Shown: positions 50,447 through 60,229 of the stretch, in pieces
Position numbering within the stretch: position 1 is the first letter of the stretch
Layout of the letters: each line of letters starts with the position of its first letter
Source of the DNA: Bacteroides sp.
GTDB taxonomy: Bacteria; Bacteroidota; Bacteroidia; Bacteroidales; Muribaculaceae
DNA length: 64,000 nucleotides
Direction of reading: 5' to 3'
NCBI GenBank assembly: GCA_014801535.1
Contig: JAAVEA010000001.1
Span: 25,254-89,253, forward strand
Program-made: the position numbers and the translations under genes
Notes under the pieces: model-generated
The model's database searches: none
What the model was told of the DNA's origin: nothing
Seen by the model: only the letters and a program-made list of their open reading frames with translations

Positions 50447-50500
50447 TCTGACATAAAAAATAAGGCGATGCTAATGCATCGCCTTATTTTTTATGTCAGA
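50447..50500. terminator. Bidirectional terminator with 25-bp perfect stem
   Basis: TCTGACATAAAAAATAAGGCGATGC-TAAT-GCATCGCCTTATTTTTTATGTCAGA. Confidence 0.92.
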
Positions 50501-50505
50501 TTCAA

Positions 50506-52596
50506 TTACCAGATTATCACACGCTCGTTCTCGGGACGATACATCTTGTCTCCTTCTTTTACATCAAAGCTTTTGAAGAACGGCTCGATGTTGCGGAGCG
50601 AGACATTCACACGGTTGATGCCGAGAGAATGAACATCGCCTGTAGTGAGTGAACGGATTTCTTCATCGCGGATGTTGCCCGCCCAAAGGTTTGCAAAGTT
50701 CATATAGAATACCTGCATTGGGTCGAGACCATCAATTTTGGCAGACTCTTCAGTGATATCAACACCTTTCTTTTTCTGAGAATCGAGGAAAGCTGTCATT
50801 GCTACGCGAAGACCACCCTGATCAGCGATATTCTCACCCAGTGTGTATTCGCCATTGGCATGCAGACCGGGAAGAACCTCCACTTCACTATACTGGTCGG
50901 CGAGTCCTTTGGTAAGGGTCTGGAATGCAGATGCATCTTCAGCTGTCCACCAGTTTACCATATTGCCATCAGCATCGAAATTACTTCCCTGATCATCGAA
51001 TCCGTGAGTAAGTTCGTGTCCGATCACAACACCGATACCTCCGTAATTCTCGGCATCAGAAGAATTGGGATCATAGAAAGGAGCCTGCAGAATACCGGCA
51101 GGAAAGACGATTTCATTATTAAGAGGATTGTAATATGCGTTGATGGTCTGAGGTGTCATGCTCCATTCTTCGCGGTCTACCGGTTTACCCCATTTTTCAA
51201 GGTAACGGTCCTGTGCCCACATGCGGGCATTATGGATGTTCTCGTAATATGAGAGTGATGGATCTATTTCAAGTTTGGAATAATCCTTCCACTTGTCGGG
51301 ATAACCGATTTTTACAGTAATCTTGTTGAGTTTCTTAAGAGCCTGCACCTTGGTGTCATCGCTCATCCAAGGAAGATGAATGATATGTTTACCGAGAGCG
51401 TTACGCAGATTCTCTACAAGCCCTTCCATATAAATTTTAGAGCTTTCGGGGAAGTATTCTTCAACATAAAGCTCGCCAATTCCTTCTCCCATTATCCCTT
51501 CTACAGCACCTAATGCCTTCTTCCAGCGGGGACGTTGCTGTTCCACACCACTGAAAACTTTGTTGAATTCGAAGTCAGCATTGGCGAAATCATCGCTTAG
51601 GGCACCTGAAGCACCTGAAACAACGTCCCACATATAGAGATCTTTCTTTTCTCGATCTGTAAGCGTACGGTTCAGATAGTCGCCTTGTTTCACAGTGTTG
51701 ATCGTAGTCACGATAAGATTTTCCGGTGTCTCAATCCCCATTGTTTCTTTGAAGAATCGATCCCAGGGGAATGAAGGTGCCAATTCTTTAACTTCCGCAA
51801 TTGTGCGGGGGTTATACATGGCCGGAATATTGCGACTTTGCTCACGAGTCCATGTGGAGTCGGCAAGAAGAGTCTCTGCTTTCATGACGCTGTTGACAAC
51901 TCTCTTGGCATCTTTCTTTGACAGACCTGCCAATTCCATCTGAGTCTGGATAAGCTTTTTGTAAGCTTCGCGCACATTCTTATTGCGTTTGTCGTTGAGA
52001 AGATAGTAGTCGCGGTCACCGAGGCCGAGGCTTGCTCCGTCAACATACATAGCGTATACTTTGCTATTGGATAAATCTTCCTGAAATCCTACACCGATAA
52101 GGGGAGAGCTGTAGTTTTTATGCATGAATAAGAAAAGATCTTCCATCCCTTCTTTGGGTGTGTTGTTGATCTTTTCGAGAATAGGTTTGATTGGAGCGGC
52201 ACCAAGCTGATTTCGACGCACCGAGTCAAGTCCCATTTCATAAAGATTGGCAATCTTATATGCGTTTGTACCTTTTTTAGGATTCTTGGCAGCAAGCCCC
52301 GTCACAATTCGACGCACACGGTTATTGCTCGAATCGTTAAGGATATTGAATTGTCCATAACGCGCATATTCGCCTGTGAGCGGATGACTGTCCATCCAAC
52401 CTTTGTTGACATGGTGATAGAAATCCTCTTTAGGTGAGATGGAAGCATCTATACCGGCTTTATTAAGGCTTTTGAGGTGTTCCACTGAGGCTTTGCCTTC
52501 TTTGCAGCATGACTTACCTTCTTGACATTCGGTCTGAGCAAATGCCACGGATGTAAAACCAAGTGCAAGACACAAAATGGTTGATCTTACGTTCAT
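50506..52596 (-). CDS. pepO: M13 family (PepO/neprilysin-like) metallopeptidase
   Basis: VIGHELTHGFDDQGSNFDADGNMVNWW (HExxH), ENIADQGGLRVA; start set to internal ATG 52596 with signal peptide. Confidence 0.95.
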   Translation of the reverse strand: MNVRSTILCLALGFTSVAFAQTECQEGKSCCKEGKASVEHLKSLNKAGIDASISPKEDFYHHVNKGWMDSHPLTGEYARYGQFNILNDSSNNRVRRIVTGLAAKNPKKGTNAYKIANLYEMGLDSVRRNQLGAAPIKPILEKINNTPKEGMEDLFLFMHKNYSSPLIGVGFQEDLSNSKVYAMYVDGASLGLGDRDYYLLNDKRNKNVREAYKKLIQTQMELAGLSKKDAKRVVNSVMKAETLLADSTWTREQSRNIPAMYNPRTIAEVKELAPSFPWDRFFKETMGIETPENLIVTTINTVKQGDYLNRTLTDREKKDLYMWDVVSGASGALSDDFANADFEFNKVFSGVEQQRPRWKKALGAVEGIMGEGIGELYVEEYFPESSKIYMEGLVENLRNALGKHIIHLPWMSDDTKVQALKKLNKITVKIGYPDKWKDYSKLEIDPSLSYYENIHNARMWAQDRYLEKWGKPVDREEWSMTPQTINAYYNPLNNEIVFPAGILQAPFYDPNSSDAENYGGIGVVIGHELTHGFDDQGSNFDADGNMVNWWTAEDASAFQTLTKGLADQYSEVEVLPGLHANGEYTLGENIADQGGLRVAMTAFLDSQKKKGVDITEESAKIDGLDPMQVFYMNFANLWAGNIRDEEIRSLTTGDVHSLGINRVNVSLRNIEPFFKSFDVKEGDKMYRPENERVIIW

Positions 52597-52721
52597 GATT
52601 CTGTTATTATATTGGTTTTTTAATTTTACAGCTGTTATTATGTCCGATATTTTATTAGTCAGCATTTAATGATGGAAAGTTACAAATAAAAACCATAATA
52701 TACAAAAAATATAGAATGTTT

Positions 52722-53735
52722 TCATCTTTTAAATATTAACTTTTCCAATATTGAAGCAGCTTTACTCTCTGTTTCTTCCCATTCTTTTTCGGGAATTGAA
52801 AATGGAGTAATCCCTCCACCGGCATACATGCACCAATGTGTGTCTGAAATTGATACGGATCTCAAGATAACATAGAATGAGAAATCTCCGTCTTTCTCCC
52901 GGGGACCCATGAATCCGCCATAAAAGGCTCGTGAAAATCTCTCTTTCTCTCTGATTGTGGCATAGGATTTTTCCTTGGGATAGCCGCATAGAGCCGGAGT
53001 CGGGGAGAGGTCGTAAAGAAACCGCTTTAACCGCTCGGTGCCGAATGATTTATGATAATCTGCATGGAAGTTTGTGCAGAGATGTTCAAGTTTTCCAACC
53101 TTTCTGGTGGAAGGATGCGGATCGTAAGAGAAATTAAGTCCGTTTTCTTCAAGGATTGTAGAGATGTAATCGGTCACAAGACGTTGCTCCCCAATATTTT
53201 TTTCATCCCATTCGGTGGCTTCAGAGGCTTTTCGTGTTCCGGCAAGAGCCATTGTGGATAATAGGCCGTTTTTGTTCGATAAAAGCTTCTCCGGACTTGC
53301 TCCTATCCATGTACCTGTTTGCGGAGTATGAAAACAGTAAACCATGGCTTCAGGAAAAGCTCTGTCAAGAGAGATCAGAGTCTTGTAAAGATCTATTGAA
53401 TCTTCTCCGCATATTGTTTTACAATATACGGTCTTTTCGTTTTCACGAAGTACGGATCTTATCTCGGATACATCGTTGATATAGTCTTCTTTTATTGTGG
53501 ACTGATCGGGAAAAGGGAAAATCGGATGTGAATTACTGTCTGTGAGCTTAATGTCGTTGATATTGCGCAACGACTCCAGTGAGAAGTCTTCTTGTCTTAC
53601 TATTGTGAGGGTAGCCTCTTCTCTATTATAAAATGAGGAGATTATGAATCCGTAGCCGATTCCTGTGGCTACATTCCCGATACCTCCGGTAAATTTATTT
53701 TCTTCCGGCAAACGATATATAAAAAAGGAATCCAT
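52722..53735 (-). CDS. menF: Isochorismate synthase (chorismate-binding family)
   Basis: WIGASPEKLLSNKNGLLSTMALAGTRK, LEHLCTNF, LSPTPALCGYPKE, REKERFSRAFYGGFMGP. Confidence 0.9.
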   Translation of the reverse strand: MDSFFIYRLPEENKFTGGIGNVATGIGYGFIISSFYNREEATLTIVRQEDFSLESLRNINDIKLTDSNSHPIFPFPDQSTIKEDYINDVSEIRSVLRENEKTVYCKTICGEDSIDLYKTLISLDRAFPEAMVYCFHTPQTGTWIGASPEKLLSNKNGLLSTMALAGTRKASEATEWDEKNIGEQRLVTDYISTILEENGLNFSYDPHPSTRKVGKLEHLCTNFHADYHKSFGTERLKRFLYDLSPTPALCGYPKEKSYATIREKERFSRAFYGGFMGPREKDGDFSFYVILRSVSISDTHWCMYAGGGITPFSIPEKEWEETESKAASILEKLIFKR

Positions 53736-53761
53736 AATTTGGAATGGAAGAATCTGAGAAG

Positions 53762-55072
53762 TTAATATTTAGACAGGAAGTGCGCCTCAAAATCAAAGGG
53801 GGATTTAGCTTCGGTAATCACAGCCTTAATGAATTCTCCCGGCATTGCGTCAGTATCCTTTACATAGTAGGAACAGTCAACATCAGGACTATCCCATTGA
53901 GATCTGCATACACGGATATCTCCGTCAAGTTCATCGATAACGAGTTTTAATTCGGCACCAACCATTTTTTCGGCTTCTTCCATGGCAATATCCTCTTGAA
54001 GCGTCATCAGCCGTTCAAGTCTGTCTTGTTTCACCTCCTCGGGAATAATATCCGGTAGATTTTTTGCAGCATAGGTGTCATCTTCTTCACTATATGCAAA
54101 TGCGCCCATTCGATCGAAGCGCTGGGTCTTTACAAACTCAAGCAATTCTTCGAAACCCTCATCTGTTTCACCCGGAAATCCAACCATGAGTGTGGTGCGT
54201 ATTTTTAGATCTGGCACACGGTTGCGCATATCTTCAAGCAGTTTGATAGTCTGACGGCCGTCAATATGGCGACGCATATTTTTTAACACCGGGTCTGCTA
54301 TGTGTTGGAGAGCTATGTCAATATATTTGCATACGTTTTCTCTCCGGGCCATCACATCAAGTAGCTCCATCGGGAAATCGGAAGGATAAGCATAATGAAG
54401 CCTTATCCATTCTACTCCCTGTATATCTGCCATCCGGTCGATTAATTCAGGAAGGCTGTGTTTCCCATAAAGGTCAAGACCATAAGAAGAAAGATCTTGT
54501 GCGATTATATTGAATTCCTTTACACCCTGATTAACAAGCGACTGAGTTTCATCCAATATCTCCTCTATCGGACGCGATGTGTGGCGGCCTGTTATCAGAG
54601 GTATGGCACAGAAGGCGCAGAAACGGTTACATCCTTCGGATATCTTCAGGAAAGCTGAATGAGGGGGAGTGGTAAGCGATCGTTCCCAATCACGTGGAGG
54701 CGTTTGGACGGAAATGTCAGGAAGTGTACCAATGAAGTCCTTCCAATCAAATTTGCCATACCAGATATCAATTTCCGGCAACTCATCCTTTAACTGATCC
54801 ATGTAACGTTGCGATAGGCATCCCATTACAACGATCTTACCGATTTCTCCGCGTTTCTTGCTTTCTGCCAGTTCCAACAGAATATTGATAGATTCTTCTT
54901 TGGCATCGGCTATAAACCCGCAGGTATTGACGACTACATATTCTCCATCAGGCTTGACGGAATCATGGGTTACGGAATACCCTTTTGCTTCAAGTCGTTT
55001 GAGAAGTCTTTCAGAATCAATGAGATTTTTTGAACATCCCATTGAAATGACATCAATTTTTCCTTTAATCAT
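53762..55072 (-). CDS. rimO: 30S ribosomal protein S12 methylthiotransferase
   Basis: ISMGCSKNLIDSE, NTCGFI, EGCNRFCAFCAIPLITGRHTSRP (radical SAM CxxxCxxC). Confidence 0.97.
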   Translation of the reverse strand: MIKGKIDVISMGCSKNLIDSERLLKRLEAKGYSVTHDSVKPDGEYVVVNTCGFIADAKEESINILLELAESKKRGEIGKIVVMGCLSQRYMDQLKDELPEIDIWYGKFDWKDFIGTLPDISVQTPPRDWERSLTTPPHSAFLKISEGCNRFCAFCAIPLITGRHTSRPIEEILDETQSLVNQGVKEFNIIAQDLSSYGLDLYGKHSLPELIDRMADIQGVEWIRLHYAYPSDFPMELLDVMARRENVCKYIDIALQHIADPVLKNMRRHIDGRQTIKLLEDMRNRVPDLKIRTTLMVGFPGETDEGFEELLEFVKTQRFDRMGAFAYSEEDDTYAAKNLPDIIPEEVKQDRLERLMTLQEDIAMEEAEKMVGAELKLVIDELDGDIRVCRSQWDSPDVDCSYYVKDTDAMPGEFIKAVITEAKSPFDFEAHFLSKY

Positions 55073-55103
55073 AGATTGGCAGAGGAGGATTGATAAAATA
55101 GAA

Positions 55104-56066
55104 TTATATAGCGTCGCCGAAAAGAGATCTTACAAATTCATCGGGATGAAAAATTTGCAGGTCTTCCATTTTTTCTCCTAAACCGATATATTTTACAGGA
55201 ATATTAAACTGATCGCTGATTCCGATCACCACTCCGCCTTTTGATGTTCCGTCGAGTTTGGTGATTGCAAGAGCATTCACATCTGTGGCAGCCACGAACT
55301 GTCTTGCCTGTTCAAAGGCATTTTGTCCTGTCGAACCGTCAAGCACAAGAAGTATCTCCTGCGGTGCGTCGGGAACAATGCGTTTCATCACATTTTTTAC
55401 TTTTGTCAGCTCATTCATAAGACCGACTTTATTATGAAGACGACCGGCGGTATCTATAATCACTACGTCTGCCTGATGGGCCTTGGCATATGACAGTGTG
55501 TCGTGTGCCACGGCTGCTGGATCGCTTCCCATCTTCTGTTTCACAACATCCACTCCAACGCGCTCACCCCAGATTGACAATTGCTCTATAGCCGCAGCGC
55601 GAAAAGTGTCAGCGGCACCTAAAACGACTTTGTTACCGGCTTGCGAATACTGGTATGCAAGTTTGCCGATAGTGGTTGTTTTGCCCACGCCATTGACTCC
55701 TACAACAAGAATTACATAGGGATCATCGCTTTTTTTATTGATATGAAAATCTTCAAGACCATTTTCCGGTTTGGCCAGCATATCGGTAATTTCTTCACAA
55801 AGAAGATTCTTGAGCTCACTCATATTGACATACTTGTCGCGTGCCACACGATTCTGGATCCGTTCAATAATCTTAAGTGTTGTATCCACGCCCACATCTG
55901 ATGTGATGAAAGCTTCCTCAAGATTATCGAGAACATCATCATCCACTTTATCTTTACCTCCGATAGCGCGTGTAATTTTTCCCCACACGCTTTCTTTTGT
56001 TTTCTGAAGACCCTGATCAAGAGTCTCTTTTTTCTTCTTTGAGAAAAGTTTGCCAAAAAAAGCCAT
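55104..56066 (-). CDS. ftsY: Signal recognition particle receptor FtsY
   Basis: VGVNGVGKTTTIGKLA, DTFRAAAIEQL, IDTAGRLHNK, TKLDGTSKGG. Confidence 0.98.
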   Translation of the reverse strand: MAFFGKLFSKKKKETLDQGLQKTKESVWGKITRAIGGKDKVDDDVLDNLEEAFITSDVGVDTTLKIIERIQNRVARDKYVNMSELKNLLCEEITDMLAKPENGLEDFHINKKSDDPYVILVVGVNGVGKTTTIGKLAYQYSQAGNKVVLGAADTFRAAAIEQLSIWGERVGVDVVKQKMGSDPAAVAHDTLSYAKAHQADVVIIDTAGRLHNKVGLMNELTKVKNVMKRIVPDAPQEILLVLDGSTGQNAFEQARQFVAATDVNALAITKLDGTSKGGVVIGISDQFNIPVKYIGLGEKMEDLQIFHPDEFVRSLFGDAI

Positions 56067-56159
56067 AGATTGAAGTTGTTTGTTTTCTGTCGGTTGAAAA
56101 AGTATTTGTGAACCGGCATTATTCAGCTATGCAAATTTACACAAAATTAACGATATAAT

Positions 56160-56202
56160 AAAATGAAGTTGGTGAAACTTATCTCATCACCAACTTCATT
56201 TT
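56160..56202 (-). terminator. Terminator downstream of PspC gene
   Basis: AAAATGAAGTTGGTGA ... TCACCAACTTCATTTTT. Confidence 0.75.
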
Positions 56203-56246
56203 TATCGCATATGAGTCGTTAAAGCATATTATTGTAGACTGCATTA

Positions 56247-57323
56247 TCAGTATTCGATGAAGGATCCATATATCATGACAGCCGTAGTGCAGATGAGAAC
56301 TATGGCAATGATCCAGCTGATTATCGCTGCGATTTTAGTGGAGGTTTTCATAGTATTTTTATCTCCGTTTATCAGAATTCGGATTAAAAGGAAGAGAGGA
56401 ATACCTATGAAAAGAATAACGCCTACGGCACATAATATAAGCGCCACTAACTGCCAGATTGCCATGCCGTCAAAATATGGAATACCCATGAAGAACGTAG
56501 TTCCGGACGCTGTGGTGAGTGCAATCAACCCCACTACACATCCAAGAAGACCCATGGCGAGGGCCACCTCAACAGGAATACATATTATCAACACAATAAA
56601 GAGCAAAATCTTGGCTATCACACCAAAGAAATCAGCAAGGTTATCGACAAATCTTTTACTACCTTGTGTCTGAGTAACATCTTTATTCCCATAGTCGTAA
56701 TATTTGTTAGATGAATTCTGATTATTAAAGAATTCTTTCACATTGTGACCGATATTCTGCAAGGTAGGAGATTCTCCTGTGAGCTGCATTCGTTGGAGAG
56801 GTGTTTCTGCATTTGGCAATACGATCCATAGAATTATATATGCGAAGGCTAAAGTGGATAAAGAAATGAAACAAAGCCCGACCGCAACGAGTCTAACCCA
56901 TGTCACATCAACATTAAGATACTCGGCCAAACCTGCGCATACTCCTCCGATCATGCCGTTTCTTGAATCGCGATACAAGCGTTTCTGCGGCCGATCTCCC
57001 TGAACCGGGAGAGGGGGAGGAAGAACAGATTCCTTTTCTGTTTCTATCTCTGTTTCTGATATTTCTTCGATCAGCTCTTCAGGGTGTCCTATACGTGTAA
57101 TCACTGCTTCAACGTCGCTAAGCGTGATTACAGATTTTCCTGCATCCTGCTCTATAAAGAAAATCTCTGAAATCCTTGCTTCAATATCTGTTATGATCTC
57201 CTGGTTCTCCGTGTCGGTGAAAGCATGTTTCAGTGTCTCAAGATAGTCGTCCAAGAGACGGTAGGCATCCTCATCAATGGTGAATACTCGGCCATCAAGA
57301 TTAATGTTATATGTTATTTTCAT
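56247..57323 (-). CDS. PspC domain envelope-stress protein
   Basis: KRLYRDSRNGMIGGVCAGLAEYLNVDVTWVRLVAV plus C-terminal TM helices. Confidence 0.92.
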   Translation of the reverse strand: MKITYNINLDGRVFTIDEDAYRLLDDYLETLKHAFTDTENQEIITDIEARISEIFFIEQDAGKSVITLSDVEAVITRIGHPEELIEEISETEIETEKESVLPPPLPVQGDRPQKRLYRDSRNGMIGGVCAGLAEYLNVDVTWVRLVAVGLCFISLSTLAFAYIILWIVLPNAETPLQRMQLTGESPTLQNIGHNVKEFFNNQNSSNKYYDYGNKDVTQTQGSKRFVDNLADFFGVIAKILLFIVLIICIPVEVALAMGLLGCVVGLIALTTASGTTFFMGIPYFDGMAIWQLVALILCAVGVILFIGIPLFLLIRILINGDKNTMKTSTKIAAIISWIIAIVLICTTAVMIYGSFIEY

Positions 57324-57771
57324 TTTCTTTATCCTCCTCTTTTTCTAAATTAATTTCAACTTCTGATTCGTTAGTCTTTCCTGATTTTATTTCTTCGCTA
57401 AAAAGGGTTGTCTCTTCAGATCCGGGAATATCCTCTTTAGTTCTCAAGCTGTTGACTGTATGGGCAATCTCATCCCATGCTTCCGACATATATTTGAGCA
57501 CTTCGCTTCCCAATGGGGTGAGCATGTAATATTTACGTGGTGGACCTTTGGGAGATTCTTCCCATTCATAGTTCAGTTTCCCTTCTTTACGCAGACGATT
57601 CAGCAGAGTGTAAAGGGTTCCTTCCACAACGGCCAGTCCAGATTGTCTCATCTTATCGATGATGTCAGAAGTGTATTTTCTTTTATCTTTCAATACAAGC
57701 AGAATGCAATATTCAAGCATTCCCTTGCGCATCTGAGACTGTATGTTTGATGTTTTATCTTCTCTTGTCAT
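57307..57771 (-). CDS. PadR family transcriptional regulator
   Basis: MRKGMLEYCILLVLKDKRKYTSDIIDKMRQSGLAVVEGTLYTLLNRLRKEGKLNYEWEES; overlaps PspC gene by 17 nt. Confidence 0.95.
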   Translation of the reverse strand: MTREDKTSNIQSQMRKGMLEYCILLVLKDKRKYTSDIIDKMRQSGLAVVEGTLYTLLNRLRKEGKLNYEWEESPKGPPRKYYMLTPLGSEVLKYMSEAWDEIAHTVNSLRTKEDIPGSEETTLFSEEIKSGKTNESEVEINLEKEEDKENENNI

Positions 57772-57785
57772 ATATTTGTTCGTGT

Positions 57786-60002
57786 TTAAATTGATATACC
57801 TCCGTTCCCTTTTCCGGTACCTGAAGATATATCGTCGTTATCAATTGAAATATCCGTTCTTTTGGCGGATGAATTCAGATGTCCGAAATTCCATGTTAGA
57901 TTTATCCCAACGTTCCAGCTTTTGCTATATACGTCGGTATAGTAATGTTGACTTCCAGAGTGGATGTTTGAGTGAAAGGGGGTGGAACTCTGGAGAAATG
58001 AAGAAGCGTTCAAAGCGATAGTAAGTTTATCGTTCATCAGACTCTTTGAGGCTCCGATTCCATAATAATACCATCCGGAATAACTTCCCTGGAGTTGAAT
58101 CACGTGAAACGTCTGACCGCCATAAGCCGACAGCTTGATCTCACTGGGGAGTGTATAGCTCCAGTTTGCACCATAGTTGCCTGTCCATCCGTGATTTTTG
58201 AAAAAAGGTGAGGATGAAAGCATCTTGACATAAGCTACACGACCGTTTACTGAGAACGACATCTTTTGAGTTAGATTCACATTAAGAAAGCCTCCTATGC
58301 CAAATTCCTGGCTATGACCTATATTGGCAGTGGTCTGATGCAGAATCATAGAACCTTCCTCTCCTTGCGTATAGTAGGCGAATTGTGAGATGGCATTGTT
58401 TGTGTATTTATAATCGGCAAAAACATTGCCTCCTAATATTCTGCCAAAGTTGGTGTATGTGAGAGAAACCCTATTGCTGTGTTCGCTTTCAAGGTCAGGA
58501 TTGCCCTCCTGCACTATTGTTCCCATGGCTGACATTTGATATGGGTTCATTTGCTGGATGCTCGGTCTGGAAATTCTCATCTGATATGCAAGTCTCAGAT
58601 TGGAAGCCGGTGAGAAGAGATAGGTTAGAGCGGCGTTCGGAACAATGTCGTTGAGATGTCGCGTGAAGTTTTCTCTTTCTCCCTTGTGGTTGCGAATACC
58701 CATTCTTGTATGTTCATATCGTAGTCCGGCGGTTGCGGTCAGATTTCCGAAATGTCCATTATAAGAGGCATAGACTGCATAGATGTCCTGCAGTTGGGTC
58801 ATATCCACATCGTCTTGCAGATTATAAGTAATCGAAGATGGAGATGTTCCTATTCCTGATAGACCGGAGGCAGTGTTATGTCGTAAAATTATTTTAGCTC
58901 CGGCTTCAAGTTTATGTTTATCTCCCTGAAATGGATTGGCATAGTCAATCTGGAAAGTATGTTCTCTATTATAGTTTACGCTTTTGTTCACAGAGAAAGG
59001 ATAGTCAGTGATATAATTGTAGGTTTCGTCTACTGTTGTGTTTACTTCGAGTGGATTGCGACCGAAGTTGTAAAGGTATGCCAATATGATTCTATGGCCT
59101 GAAGTGTCAAAAGAGTGTTGATATGAAGCATTGGCAGAGGCCGACAGCATTTTCAGACTTCCATGAACATCCTCGTCATATTTCCATTGCAGCATGTCGG
59201 CACGGTTATACATGGCTGTAGAGGAATGGTAATCCTTTATTTTACCGTATAGATTCATAACGCTTCCTCCGAAGGTGAATAGATTATTGCTGGTAGGCTC
59301 CCATGAGGCATTTATTCCGGCATTGACGAAATTGAATCCTATTTTCTGTGTCTGTTCCGTTATCTGGCGATGATTAGTTTCGGAATCATCATCAATGTTT
59401 GTATGGGTCTGAGTATTTGATTGATCAGAGAAACCTGACGCGGCATATGTTACGTTGGCGTCAAGACTGAATTTGTCATATTTCATTCTTCCAAAAAAGG
59501 AAAGATTGTAATCTCTATTCGATAGAGAAGCGCTAAGAGTGCCCGAGTAACCATCTTTCCGTTGCTTATTTTCGGTGATCAGATTCAGAATTCCTCCTGA
59601 ACCCTCCGCATCGAATTTAGCGCCAGGCTCGGTTATGACTTCCACCTTTAGCACGGCATCTGCCGGCATGGACTTGAATATACGTGAATAATTTGCTTCC
59701 AGCATCGTATCTTCCTTACCATTTACGTATATTTTAAAGTTGGAATCTCCGTTGATATATATATTATCCTGTCCGTCTACTGTCACCATTGGTACTTTCC
59801 TTATGGCATCGAGTAAGGTAAGTCCTTTAGAACTGTCATCTTCTGAAAGATCATATGTGAGGGAGGCACCATCAGATTTGATTATCTCCTTTTTTGCCAC
59901 AATCACTAATTCATCAAGCTCTCCATACATGTCGGCCACCGAGTCTGGAACCTCGGCTGACTGGACAGCCATTAATGTGGATAGTATAAGTAATGAGTTC
60001 AT
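57786..60002 (-). CDS. TonB-dependent receptor-like outer membrane protein (short plug form)
   Basis: Plug motifs LLDAIRKVPMVTVDGQDNIYINGDSNFKIYVNGKE, EVITEPGAKFDAEGSGGILNLIT; beta-barrel strands. Confidence 0.88.
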   Translation of the reverse strand: MNSLLILSTLMAVQSAEVPDSVADMYGELDELVIVAKKEIIKSDGASLTYDLSEDDSSKGLTLLDAIRKVPMVTVDGQDNIYINGDSNFKIYVNGKEDTMLEANYSRIFKSMPADAVLKVEVITEPGAKFDAEGSGGILNLITENKQRKDGYSGTLSASLSNRDYNLSFFGRMKYDKFSLDANVTYAASGFSDQSNTQTHTNIDDDSETNHRQITEQTQKIGFNFVNAGINASWEPTSNNLFTFGGSVMNLYGKIKDYHSSTAMYNRADMLQWKYDEDVHGSLKMLSASANASYQHSFDTSGHRIILAYLYNFGRNPLEVNTTVDETYNYITDYPFSVNKSVNYNREHTFQIDYANPFQGDKHKLEAGAKIILRHNTASGLSGIGTSPSSITYNLQDDVDMTQLQDIYAVYASYNGHFGNLTATAGLRYEHTRMGIRNHKGERENFTRHLNDIVPNAALTYLFSPASNLRLAYQMRISRPSIQQMNPYQMSAMGTIVQEGNPDLESEHSNRVSLTYTNFGRILGGNVFADYKYTNNAISQFAYYTQGEEGSMILHQTTANIGHSQEFGIGGFLNVNLTQKMSFSVNGRVAYVKMLSSSPFFKNHGWTGNYGANWSYTLPSEIKLSAYGGQTFHVIQLQGSYSGWYYYGIGASKSLMNDKLTIALNASSFLQSSTPFHSNIHSGSQHYYTDVYSKSWNVGINLTWNFGHLNSSAKRTDISIDNDDISSGTGKGNGGISI

Positions 60003-60038
60003 TTTCCTTTTTATAATTCAGAATTTAAGTTTTATGAT

Positions 60039-60070
60039 GCAAAGGTATAAAATAATTTAGTACCTTGCAA
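60039..60070 (-). promoter_or_regulatory. Bacteroidota-type promoter of the TonB receptor gene
   Basis: Minus strand TTG-N20-TAccTTTGC, overlapped by TAGTAC repeats. Confidence 0.7.
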
Positions 60071-60174
60071 TACATAGTACTATATTTTTACCAGTAGTAT
60101 GTAAAGAAAATTTATAAAAAAATGAAATTGATACTATAGAAAAAATTGATAAATGATTGAAATATAATAAAAAA

Positions 60175-60204
60175 ACACATCGCACATTTAAATGTGCGAT
60201 GTGT
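60175..60204 (-). terminator. Terminator downstream of hcp
   Basis: 30-bp perfect palindrome ACACATCGCACATTTAAATGTGCGATGTGT with A-run on + strand (U-run on minus transcript). Confidence 0.85.
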
Positions 60205-60229
60205 GAAAATCTTGGATCACGTATTACTC

